From Clostridia bacterium (lineage in GTDB: Bacteria; Bacillota_A; Clostridia; Oscillospirales; CAG-272): a stretch of DNA of 5,834 bases. A program made the position numbers and the translations under genes. The notes under the pieces are model-generated. The model was not told where the DNA came from. It was given only the letters and a program-made list of their open reading frames with translations, and ran no database searches. Shown here piece after piece: positions 1 to 5,814 of the stretch. Numbering within the stretch: the stretch's first letter is position 1; each line of letters starts with the position of its first letter. Where the stretch lies: assembly GCA_017407725.1 (NCBI GenBank), contig JAFQWB010000108.1, forward strand, positions 1 through 5,834, read 5' to 3'.

Positions 1-383
1 GGCTCGCCGCCCGAGAAGGTGACTCCGCCATCCTTTATAATATCGTAGTTTTTGAGTAATTTTTCAAGAAGCTCATTGTCGGTATATTCTTTGCCGATGA
101 CAGAGAGTGCATTTTTGGGACAAACGTGAAGGCATCTCCCAAAGGGCTTGCAATCATCGTGAGAGCATTCCTTTTGGCACTCCAAACACCCGATGCACAC
201 GTTTTTCTTATAGGAAATCTCGGGACGGGGCGAAAGTCCCTCGGGGTTGTGACACCAAACGCATCTTAAGGGACAGCCTTTGAGAAATATTGTAGTGCGA
301 AGACCGGGACCGTCGTGAATGCTGAACTCCTTGATGTCAAAAACCGTGCCTTTTAAGGCTTTAGAGCTTTCGGGAGTGGTCAT
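1..383 (-). CDS. Glycyl radical enzyme activating protein (radical SAM), 3' end cut by window edge
   Basis: This is the N-terminal 127 residues of a radical-SAM activase, which uses a [4Fe-4S] cluster and S-adenosylmethionine to abstract hydrogen from the glycine of its partner GRE. The translation begins MTTPESSKALKGTVFDIKEF. The sequence shows SIHDGPGLRT (residues 21-30), typical of PFL-activase relatives, then the cluster motif CPLRCVWC (CxxxCxxC; Cys37, Cys41, Cys44) followed by HNPEG. A ferredoxin-like insert follows with Cys63, 66, 69, 73, 78, 84 and 88, ending in CPKNA. The SAM-binding GGVTFSGGE stretch lies at the truncated end. The ATG shares four bases (ATGA, 380-383) with the GRE stop, so the two are translationally coupled; an AGGA site (393-396) lies 9 nt upstream. 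Its partner is certainly the adjacent GRE. The insert is more compact than the usual two-cluster insert, so the number of auxiliary clusters is uncertain. Confidence 0.95.
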   Translation of the reverse strand, partial: MTTPESSKALKGTVFDIKEFSIHDGPGLRTTIFLKGCPLRCVWCHNPEGLSPRPEISYKKNVCIGCLECQKECSHDDCKPFGRCLHVCPKNALSVIGKEYTDNELLEKLLKNYDIIKDGGVTFSGGE

Positions 384-2347
384 ACTGTGTATTCCTGCCT
401 TGCTATAACGTGATCCTGGTATTCCTTGTCAAGCTCTGTGAAGTATGCGCTCCATCCCCATATTCTCACTATGAGCGAGGGATAAGCTTCGGGGTGCTTC
501 TGAGCATCCTTAAGAAGGTCCGAATTTACCGCGTTGAGCTGAAGCTGATGTCCGCCGAGAAGAATAAACTGTCTTACAAGCGCTCCGACAACTTTAGTTG
601 CGTCGTCCGACGCGAACACAGAGGAATGAAGCTCAAGAGTGAGCGGACCGCCGTTGCAGGCGAGCTTTAAGTCGGGGGTCGTCATCGATCTTATAAGAGA
701 GAAGGGGCCGTCTGTCCTTGTAAAGAGATTTACCGAATAGTTTGCGGCAAAGGGCTCGCCATTTCTTCTGCCGCTTGCAGATGCGCCCATTTCCTCTGCC
801 ATACGAAGATAGAACATTGCAGAGCCTGTTCCTGCTCTGTATATTCCGCCTCTGTCGTTTCGCCTGTCACGAAGAGCCTCGGAGAAGCTTTCAATAAGGA
901 AAACAAGGGCAGAGTCGGCAGAATCGCTTGATGCACCGAGCTTTTCGCTTTCGTATCTTAAGGAGTGAAGAAGCTCCGCTTCACCCTCAAAATCGTTTTC
1001 GACTGCTTTTATAAGTCGCTCTGCAGGCATATTCTTATCAAAAACATGCTCCTTTATTGCCGCAAGAGAGTCTGCGGCATCCGAAATTCCAACTCCGTGT
1101 AAACCGTAGTTTACATATTTGGGATTTCCTTTTTCGTATCCCATAAGAGATTCAAGTAAAGGAGAAGGAACAAACCAAACGCTCTTTATTTTGTCGCATA
1201 TGCTATCGCACATAGTAAAGATCTCTTTTTTTACGCACGAAAGAAAATCGCCGTAGCTCTTTGAATGAGCAAGATCTCTTCTGAGACAGGTATCGACCGC
1301 TTTGGGAAGATTTAGTGCACCAACGTTGGGAATGTCCTCGCCGACAGCAGGGATAATAAACTCCCAGCAGGCGGCAACTGTGTAATTCTCGGCATCCTTC
1401 TTCTCGTATCCGAGAGTGGTGAGCGCATCGATCACAATATCGTCATTTGAATACTGAGGGAATCCGAGTCCCTTTTTGGTGAGATCGGAGCAAAGTGTGT
1501 ATATTTCCTCGGGCGTGTTCTTGTCAACTCTTACGTTTATCTTGGGGTCGATGACAAGTAAATTGCCCGATGCCTTTATTGCAAGATATGAAAGGGTGTT
1601 GAAGCCGCCGTCAACACCGCCGAGCATAAGGCTCTGACCGTCGTCGCCCTGCTGTATGCCGGGATAAAGCTCTGAGTCAATATTGAGCGAGAGGAAGAAT
1701 TCCTCAACAAGCGAAAGCGCGCTTTCAGAGTTTTCCTTTCCGCTCTTAAGATCATTTTCAAGATAGGGATAGAGGTATCTGTCAAAGCGGCCGAGAGTGT
1801 TGTGATAGTTGCCCTCAAGGAAAAGGGCGTAATTTAAGATCCTCACAAACTGAAGAGCCTCTCTGAAGCTTGTGGGTGAGTACATAGGCACTCTTTCAAG
1901 AGTTTTTGCAATATCATCTCTGCCGATCGATTCGGCGTAAAGCCTGTATTTTTCGCAAAGAGAGAGAAGGGCGTCTATCGATCTTTGTGAATGGAGATCG
2001 GATCTTTCACGTATAGCAAGAAGACCGCTTTTCAGCACACCCTCATAGTCTATGGTAAGGTTTGAGCGGTATCCGAGCTCGTGGATAAAATGCTCTTTTC
2101 TGATCTCTTCCCATTCGTTAGCCGTGAAAACGTCGGGGATGTTTTCACAGCCTCTTATAAAAACTATTCTCTGTGAGTCAAGAATAATCGGATTTTCAAG
2201 AGAACAAAGAAGCTCAAAGCGCCTTGTCATCCGCTCTTCGGCAGAGAGTCCGAGAGAAGAATATTCGTCGCAAAGTGCAGAAACCTTGTATCTTGTTTTT
2301 CTTTGTATTTTATTTTTCACTATATCATCGTAAAGCTGTTTGTTCAT
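380..2347 (-). CDS. Glycyl radical enzyme of the PFL/dehydratase superfamily, substrate unknown
   Basis: A 655-residue cytosolic enzyme using a protein glycyl radical to start Cys-thiyl chemistry under anaerobic conditions. The C-terminal glycyl radical loop is clear: LIVRIWGWSAYF, with Gly631 as the probable radical site 24 residues from the end. The active-site Cys loop reads YTVAACWEF, giving Cys327 and Glu329 in the Cys-x-Glu arrangement of choline TMA-lyase, diol/glycerol dehydratases and hydroxyphenylacetate decarboxylase. Pyruvate formate-lyase has Cys-Cys instead, so that function is unlikely. Other family landmarks are LGRFDRYLYPYLENDL (residues 185-200), GGPLTLELHSS near 566 and DAQKHPEAYPSL before the Gly loop. 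Characterised GREs are roughly 760-900 residues; the shortage lies mainly before the Cys. The start is firm: AGGAGA lies 7-8 nt upstream and the frame meets a stop before any other ATG. No microcompartment genes or targeting peptide are visible. It is the first gene of an operon with its activase, divergent from a cupin-AraC regulator that probably controls it. Confidence 0.95.
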   Translation of the reverse strand: MNKQLYDDIVKNKIQRKTRYKVSALCDEYSSLGLSAEERMTRRFELLCSLENPIILDSQRIVFIRGCENIPDVFTANEWEEIRKEHFIHELGYRSNLTIDYEGVLKSGLLAIRERSDLHSQRSIDALLSLCEKYRLYAESIGRDDIAKTLERVPMYSPTSFREALQFVRILNYALFLEGNYHNTLGRFDRYLYPYLENDLKSGKENSESALSLVEEFFLSLNIDSELYPGIQQGDDGQSLMLGGVDGGFNTLSYLAIKASGNLLVIDPKINVRVDKNTPEEIYTLCSDLTKKGLGFPQYSNDDIVIDALTTLGYEKKDAENYTVAACWEFIIPAVGEDIPNVGALNLPKAVDTCLRRDLAHSKSYGDFLSCVKKEIFTMCDSICDKIKSVWFVPSPLLESLMGYEKGNPKYVNYGLHGVGISDAADSLAAIKEHVFDKNMPAERLIKAVENDFEGEAELLHSLRYESEKLGASSDSADSALVFLIESFSEALRDRRNDRGGIYRAGTGSAMFYLRMAEEMGASASGRRNGEPFAANYSVNLFTRTDGPFSLIRSMTTPDLKLACNGGPLTLELHSSVFASDDATKVVGALVRQFILLGGHQLQLNAVNSDLLKDAQKHPEAYPSLIVRIWGWSAYFTELDKEYQDHVIARQEYTV

Positions 2348-2397
2348 ATGATCTCTCCTGTATAAGAAAATTTTGATAATCGTTAATTTATAGCTTC

Positions 2398-2426
2398 AGT
2401 ATAGCAAAAAAATGTTGACATAAAAA
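2398..2426 (-). promoter_or_regulatory. Candidate promoter of the GRE operon, weak -35
   Basis: On the minus strand a good -10 element, TATACT (2398-2403), lies about 50 nt upstream of the GRE start. At 17-bp spacing the -35 position reads TTTTTA (2421-2426), matching consensus at only three of six positions. A good -10 with a poor -35 is typical of promoters needing an activator, which fits the adjacent AraC-family gene. The assignment is by eye, and other AT-rich choices exist in this region. Confidence 0.45.
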
Positions 2427-2439
2427 GCAAATTGCTATA
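2400..2439. promoter_or_regulatory. Candidate operator: 8-bp inverted repeat across both divergent promoters
   Basis: TATAGCAA (2400-2407) and TTGCTATA (2432-2439) form a perfect inverted repeat with 24 bp between the arms. The arm centres are 32 bp apart, about three helical turns, so both arms would face the same side of the DNA. The left arm overlaps the GRE-side -10 and the right arm overlaps the regulator-side -10. A smaller perfect dyad, AGCAA-A-TTGCT (2426-2436), shares the right arm. Binding by the adjacent AraC-family protein is inferred. AraC sites are often direct repeats, so another factor could be responsible. Confidence 0.4.
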
Positions 2440-2443
2440 TAAT
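2415..2443 (+). promoter_or_regulatory. Perfect-consensus sigma-A promoter of the AraC-family gene
   Basis: TTGACA (2415-2420) and TATAAT (2438-2443) match both consensus hexamers exactly, with an optimal 17-bp spacer. Transcription would start near 2450, about 28 nt before the ATG. Such a strong promoter is unusual for a regulator gene and suggests that repression, possibly autorepression through the overlapping dyads, sets its output. Confidence 0.85.
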
Positions 2444-2450
2444 AATAGCC

Positions 2451-2464
2451 AAAAGTTAACTTTT
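2451..2464. promoter_or_regulatory. 14-bp perfect palindrome at the predicted transcription start
   Basis: AAAAGTTAACTTTT is a perfect palindrome covering about +1 to +14 of the regulator transcript, ending just before its ribosome binding site (GAGG, 2469-2472). The location suits a repressor operator. Its AT-rich composition makes chance occurrence possible, so this is a candidate only. Confidence 0.3.
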
Positions 2465-2477
2465 TTGCGAGGATGAA

Positions 2478-3302
2478 ATGATATATCAGAAATCCAATTC
2501 AAGAACGAGCCAGTATTTTGAGTGCATAAGATATAAGGATTTCTCATTTTTTGAGCATATGCACAGAAATCCGGAGCTTATATACGTCAGAAAGGGAGAA
2601 ATATCGGTAATAACCGAGCTTGGAAAAGAGCGCGTTACAGAGGGAAATTTTGCACTCGTTTTCCCCAATAGAGTGCATTCTTATTCGAGTGAGGGAAGCT
2701 CGGTAGTTGACGTTATTATCTTTTCAGAGGATCACGTGCCCAATTTTTCGTCCAAAATAAGGGGTAAAAGCCCCGAAAGATGCGTTTTTTCGGCGCGTGA
2801 GGAGGTAAGGCGCTTTGCTGAGAGCTCTCTTTTTGTGTGCGAGAGCATTCCCGATTTCTATATTATCAAGGGCGCGCTGTACGCCCTTCTCGGAGAATTT
2901 CTCTCATCGGTGGGCATGTCGGAGTCTGCAGTAAAGAAAGAATCGCTGATTGACGATATAATTGCGTATGTAGACAAAAATTACACAGAGCCGATCAGCC
3001 TTAAGAGTATGGCAGAGGCGCTCGGATATGAGGCTCACTATCTGTCAAGATACTTTCATCAGCGTATTCCAATGCATTTTTCAAGATACGTTAACCTCTA
3101 CAGAGTGGAAAGAGCGACGAATCTTCTCATGAATACCGATATGAGCATTACCGAAATTGCGCTTTCAAGCGGATTTCAGAGTATAAGAAGCTTTAACCGT
3201 GTATATCTTGAGCTTACGGGACTTTCACCCAGCATGACGTCAAGAGGAATCGGAGAGCCGCCCTCGCATCTTGTGACCGAGCCTGCGCGCGATGCTTTTT
3301 GA
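2478..3302 (+). CDS. AraC-family transcriptional regulator with N-terminal cupin sensor domain
   Basis: A 274-residue DNA-binding regulator. The N-terminal half is a cupin-type ligand domain: His27-x-His29-x3-Glu33-x6-Gly40 matches cupin motif 1 exactly, and GNFALVFPNRVH (Gly56 to His67) is motif 2-like, so a metal or small polar ligand could bind there. The C-terminal half (about 158-255) is the paired helix-turn-helix of the AraC family: LKSMAEALGYEAHYLSRYF (helix-turn-helix 1, about 175-193) and SITEIALSSGFQSIRSFNRVY (helix-turn-helix 2, about 223-243), followed by TGLSPS. A 20-residue tail follows. GAGG lies 5 nt before the ATG. It is divergent from the GRE operon with a shared 130-bp promoter region, so it most likely regulates that operon in response to its substrate or product. 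The ligand cannot be read from the sequence. No clear terminator follows it. Confidence 0.95.
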   Translation: MIYQKSNSRTSQYFECIRYKDFSFFEHMHRNPELIYVRKGEISVITELGKERVTEGNFALVFPNRVHSYSSEGSSVVDVIIFSEDHVPNFSSKIRGKSPERCVFSAREEVRRFAESSLFVCESIPDFYIIKGALYALLGEFLSSVGMSESAVKKESLIDDIIAYVDKNYTEPISLKSMAEALGYEAHYLSRYFHQRIPMHFSRYVNLYRVERATNLLMNTDMSITEIALSSGFQSIRSFNRVYLELTGLSPSMTSRGIGEPPSHLVTEPARDAF

Positions 3303-3320
3303 ATTTGATGCCAAAAGCTC

Positions 3321-3349
3321 TTGAAATAATGTGATTTACGTGATATAAT
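3321..3349 (+). promoter_or_regulatory. Extended -10 promoter for the small conserved protein gene
   Basis: TTGAAA (3321-3326), a 17-bp spacer and TATAAT (3344-3349) form a strong promoter. TG at 3341-3342 with one base before the -10 gives an extended -10. The predicted start near 3356 would coincide with the ribosome site GGAG (3356-3359), leaving a leader of only about 12 nt. Confidence 0.8.
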
Positions 3350-3367
3350 TTAATCGGAGTTGATAAA

Positions 3368-3763
3368 ATGAAAGTGATAATCTGTCTTGACGATAGGCTC
3401 GGAATGACCTTCAATAAAAGAAGGCAGTCAAGAGATTCCGAGGTAATAAAGGATATATGCAAAAGACTTGGAAATGAAGCTCTCTTTGCCGAGGAGTATT
3501 CAAATACGCTTTTCGACCGAATCGGAGTGAATATACTCCCTCTTGAAAAAGCGGAAAAAAACAGTACGCTTTTTCTTGAAAGAATAGATCCCGAGAGATA
3601 CTCAGGCTACATAGATACGCTCATAATTTACAGATGGAACAGACATTATCCGAGCGATCTTAAATGTACGCTCGATATGAATGCCTTTGAGCTATCTGAG
3701 AGTCTTGAATTCAAGGGAAGCTCTCACGATATGATAACCCGTGAAGTGTGGAAAAGAAAATAA
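3368..3763 (+). CDS. Conserved small protein of unknown function (131 aa)
   Basis: A 131-residue soluble-looking protein without signal peptide, membrane segment or recognised catalytic domain. From memory it resembles a family common in Clostridia whose members share an N-terminal MKxIxxxDDxxGMxFNxRRQSxD-like region, an RWNRxYPxD core and a C-terminal FxGSSHxxITxE motif. Here these appear as LGMTFNKRRQSRD (11-23), YRWNRHYPSD (88-97) and FKGSSHDMITREVW (115-128). I recall relatives labelled ribonuclease Z by automatic pipelines, but the HxHxDH metallo-hydrolase motif is absent, so that label should not be adopted. The basic RRQSRD and RWNR patches might contact nucleic acid or phosphate, but this is speculation. 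GGAG lies 8 nt before the ATG. The nuclease gene follows after 42 bp with no convincing promoter between, so the two may be co-transcribed. Confidence 0.85.
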   Translation: MKVIICLDDRLGMTFNKRRQSRDSEVIKDICKRLGNEALFAEEYSNTLFDRIGVNILPLEKAEKNSTLFLERIDPERYSGYIDTLIIYRWNRHYPSDLKCTLDMNAFELSESLEFKGSSHDMITREVWKRK

Positions 3764-3805
3764 AAATGTAAATTGTAAACTAAAGATTACATATAAGGAG
3801 AAAAA

Positions 3806-4804
3806 ATGAAAAGACTTTTTGACAAGACGCGTATTATAAGATCGGTTGCTCTTTTGGTAGCTCTTCTTACCCTTCTGACCTCGTGTGCAGAGCTTGAGGC
3901 TATATTCGGGGAATTTTTGCCCTTTGGAACAAGCGCGAGCACGGTACCTAACCTTCCCGAATCGGATGCAGAGATACCTGCCATTCCCGACGTTGAGTTT
4001 ACCTATAAGGATATACCCGAATATACCGGTGAGGCATTCGTTGCCATAAACGGAAATACGCCGTTTTTCTCGCTCAGCGAATACACCCTTCTTTCATATG
4101 AGTTCTATAGCGAGCTTGACTCTCTCGGCAGATGCGGACTTACCGTTGCTTGTATCGGAAAGGATCTTATGCCTACCGAGGACAGAGAAGAGATCGGCTC
4201 TGTAAAGCCGAGCGGCTGGCAGAGTGTCAAGTATGATTTCATAAGCGGAAAATACCTTTACAACAGATGCCACCTCATCGGATTCCAGCTTTGCGGTGAG
4301 AATGCAAACGATAAGAATCTTATTACCGGTACAAGATATCTTAACATCGAGGGAATGCTTCCCTTCGAAAATATGGTTGCCGACTACGTAAAGGAAACGG
4401 GAAATCACGTTTTATACAGAGTGCTTCCCATATATTTTGAGAACGATCTCGTTGCAAGAGGAGTTCTTATGGAGGGATATTCGGTTGAGGATAACGGTGA
4501 TGGCATATGCTTCAACGTGTTCGCATATAACGTACAGCCGGGGGTAACTATAGATTACAAAACGGGACTCAGCGCAGAAAGCGGAGAGGAAATACCCTCT
4601 GTAACGACTCAGTCGCCCTCTGTAAACGTATATCCCGATGAAGGAAGCTACGTGCTCAACGAAAGCTCAAAGAGAATTCACCTTCCCACCTGCTCATCTG
4701 TTGCCAATATCAGCGAGGCAAATAAGAAGGAATATTCGGGTAGCCGATCGGCGCTTATAGGCGAGGGCTATAAGGCGTGCGGAGCTTGTCTTCCCAACGG
4801 GTAA
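3806..4804 (+). CDS. Secreted lipoprotein with DNA/RNA non-specific endonuclease (EndA-like) domain
   Basis: A 332-residue protein predicted to be anchored outside the cell membrane. Residues 1-27 form a lipoprotein signal peptide: basic start, hydrophobic stretch VALLVALLTLL, lipobox LTSC with Cys27. A low-complexity linker rich in Pro, Ser and Glu follows to about 65. The nuclease domain (about 68-250) carries the beta-beta-alpha-metal active site: YNRCHLIGFQLCGENANDKN, where His156 is the likely general base in the position of the DRGH histidine of EndA/Serratia nucleases, and NLITGTRYLN with Asn171 or Asn180 as metal ligand candidates. GMLPFENMVADYV and EDNGDGICFNVFAYNVQPG are further conserved stretches. 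A C-terminal module (about 281-332) has HLPTCSS and ACGAC (His292, Cys296, Cys325, Cys328). AAGGAG lies 5 nt before the ATG. It likely degrades extracellular nucleic acid for nutrition or DNA uptake; the choice is open because no competence genes are in view. Confidence 0.93.
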   Translation: MKRLFDKTRIIRSVALLVALLTLLTSCAELEAIFGEFLPFGTSASTVPNLPESDAEIPAIPDVEFTYKDIPEYTGEAFVAINGNTPFFSLSEYTLLSYEFYSELDSLGRCGLTVACIGKDLMPTEDREEIGSVKPSGWQSVKYDFISGKYLYNRCHLIGFQLCGENANDKNLITGTRYLNIEGMLPFENMVADYVKETGNHVLYRVLPIYFENDLVARGVLMEGYSVEDNGDGICFNVFAYNVQPGVTIDYKTGLSAESGEEIPSVTTQSPSVNVYPDEGSYVLNESSKRIHLPTCSSVANISEANKKEYSGSRSALIGEGYKACGACLPNG

Positions 4805-4835
4805 AAAAACGGCATAAATGTTATAAAAAAGCAGA

Positions 4836-4873
4836 AAAAAGGATGGCAAGTCGATTGACAAGCCGTCCTTTTT
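4836..4873 (+). terminator. Rho-independent terminator after the nuclease gene
   Basis: The arms AAAAAGGATGGC (4836-4847) and GCCGTCCTTTTT (4862-4873) pair over 12 positions with one U-G wobble. An inner GTC/GAC pair and a GATT loop extend the stem beyond a small AA/AA internal loop. A five-T tract ends the structure, 32 nt after the nuclease stop. The A-rich left arm could let it also act on the opposite strand. Confidence 0.85.
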
Positions 4874-4883
4874 GTGCTATTAT
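4855..4883 (+). promoter_or_regulatory. mscS promoter embedded in the upstream terminator
   Basis: TTGACA (4855-4860) is perfect, the spacer is 17 bp, and TATTAT (4878-4883) matches five of six -10 positions, with TGC before it giving an extended -10. The -35 hexamer lies in the loop and inner stem of the preceding terminator, and the terminator's right arm and T tract serve as the spacer. Transcription would start near 4890, about 40 nt before the channel gene. Confidence 0.8.
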
Positions 4884-4929
4884 TAGATAGACTAAGGTCG
4901 AAAATTTATCAAACGAAAGGAAAAAAACC

Positions 4930-5733
4930 ATGCAGGAATTTTTAGACACTATGTATAACTGGGCAATCACCCAGGGTATCAGAATCCTTATTGCCATAAT
5001 TCTTCTCTTCGTAAGCTTCGCGCTTATCAACTGGCTCGGAAAGGTTCTCTTAAAGAGCTTTGAAAAGAAGAACGTTGACAAAACTATCTCGCGCACGCTT
5101 GTATACGTTATCAAGCTTGTCGCAAAGTGTATCATTGCGGTATGCCTTATCGGATACGTAGGAATTGATACAAGCGCTATCACAGCGCTCATCGCTTCCT
5201 TCGGTGTATGTATAGGTCTTGCTGTAAACGGCGCACTTTCCAACCTCGCAGGCGGAGTACTCATTATCATTACAAGACCCTTCCGTATCGATGATTTTAT
5301 TGAGGCTCAGGGCGTTTCGGGTACGGTTGAAGAGATCAGAATCACAATGACAAAGATCAAGACCCCCGATAATAAGGTTGTTTTCATCCCCAACGGACCT
5401 CTTTCCTCGGGAACAATAATCAACTACTCGATGAAGGATACACGCCGTGTTGACTTCGTATTCTCTATCGGATATCAGAATGATTTTGGCGAAGCTAAGA
5501 ACATCGTTTCTGATATACTTGCTTCTCACGAGCTTGTTCTTGACGATCCCGCAACCTTCGTTCGCGTTTCAAAGCACGGCGAAAGCGCTATCGAGATTAC
5601 TGCAAGAGCATGGGTCAAGAGCGCAGATTACTGGACTGTAAACTTCGACGTTATCGAGGCAGTCAAGAAGGCGTTTGATGAAAAGGGAATTGAAATACCC
5701 TTCAATCAGCTTGACGTACACGTTAGGCAATAG
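4930..5733 (+). CDS. mscS: MscS-family small-conductance mechanosensitive channel
   Basis: A 267-residue inner-membrane channel that opens under membrane tension to release solutes during hypo-osmotic shock. Three membrane segments are visible: about 17-36, 56-77 and the pore-lining TM3 at about 82-114 (ITALIASFGVCIGLAVNGAL then SNLAGGVLIIITRPF). The GLAVNGALSNLAGGVL stretch has the glycine/alanine packing typical of the MscS pore. The beta domain (about 116-165) contains the family signature VVFIPNGPLSSGTIINYS, and the alpha/beta cytoplasmic domain runs to the end (IPFNQLDVHVRQ). Length is close to E. coli MscS (286), so it is a minimal family member. AAAGGA lies 8 nt before the ATG. ATC and CTT codons dominate, unlike the ATA-rich genes to its left, which may reflect higher expression. 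TAG is followed directly by an in-frame TGA. Confidence 0.95.
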   Translation: MQEFLDTMYNWAITQGIRILIAIILLFVSFALINWLGKVLLKSFEKKNVDKTISRTLVYVIKLVAKCIIAVCLIGYVGIDTSAITALIASFGVCIGLAVNGALSNLAGGVLIIITRPFRIDDFIEAQGVSGTVEEIRITMTKIKTPDNKVVFIPNGPLSSGTIINYSMKDTRRVDFVFSIGYQNDFGEAKNIVSDILASHELVLDDPATFVRVSKHGESAIEITARAWVKSADYWTVNFDVIEAVKKAFDEKGIEIPFNQLDVHVRQ

Positions 5734-5814
5734 TGAATAATCCTAACTCGTTTTAAAGATGCAAATTTTGCGTATTGCTTCGGTAAAAATTCTTATAAGT
5801 TAAGCAGGACTGAT

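Noticed and set aside
410..670. 86-codon plus-strand frame opposite the GRE 3' end
   Set aside because: No ribosome site or family resemblance, and wholly antisense to the conserved glycyl radical domain.
380..2347. Identification of the GRE as pyruvate formate-lyase or anaerobic ribonucleotide reductase
   Set aside because: It lacks the Cys-Cys pair of PFL and has Cys-x-Glu instead; it also lacks the C-terminal CxxC zinc site of NrdD.
3294..3318. GCTTTT...AAAAGC inverted repeat just after the AraC-family gene, as a terminator
   Set aside because: Only six AT-rich pairs, a 13-nt loop and no following T tract; transcripts probably read into the next gene or end elsewhere.
3773..3797. TTGTAA and TATAAG before the nuclease gene as its own promoter
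   Set aside because: The spacer is only 13 bp, too short for a sigma-A promoter.
5050..5529. 159-codon minus-strand frame inside mscS as a gene
   Set aside because: It is fully antisense to a clear MscS gene, has Cys-rich odd composition and no recognisable domain; a codon-bias shadow.
5761..5771. GCAAATTTTGC palindrome before the right-edge gene as an operator
   Set aside because: Short, AT-rich and not placed on a recognisable promoter; likely chance.
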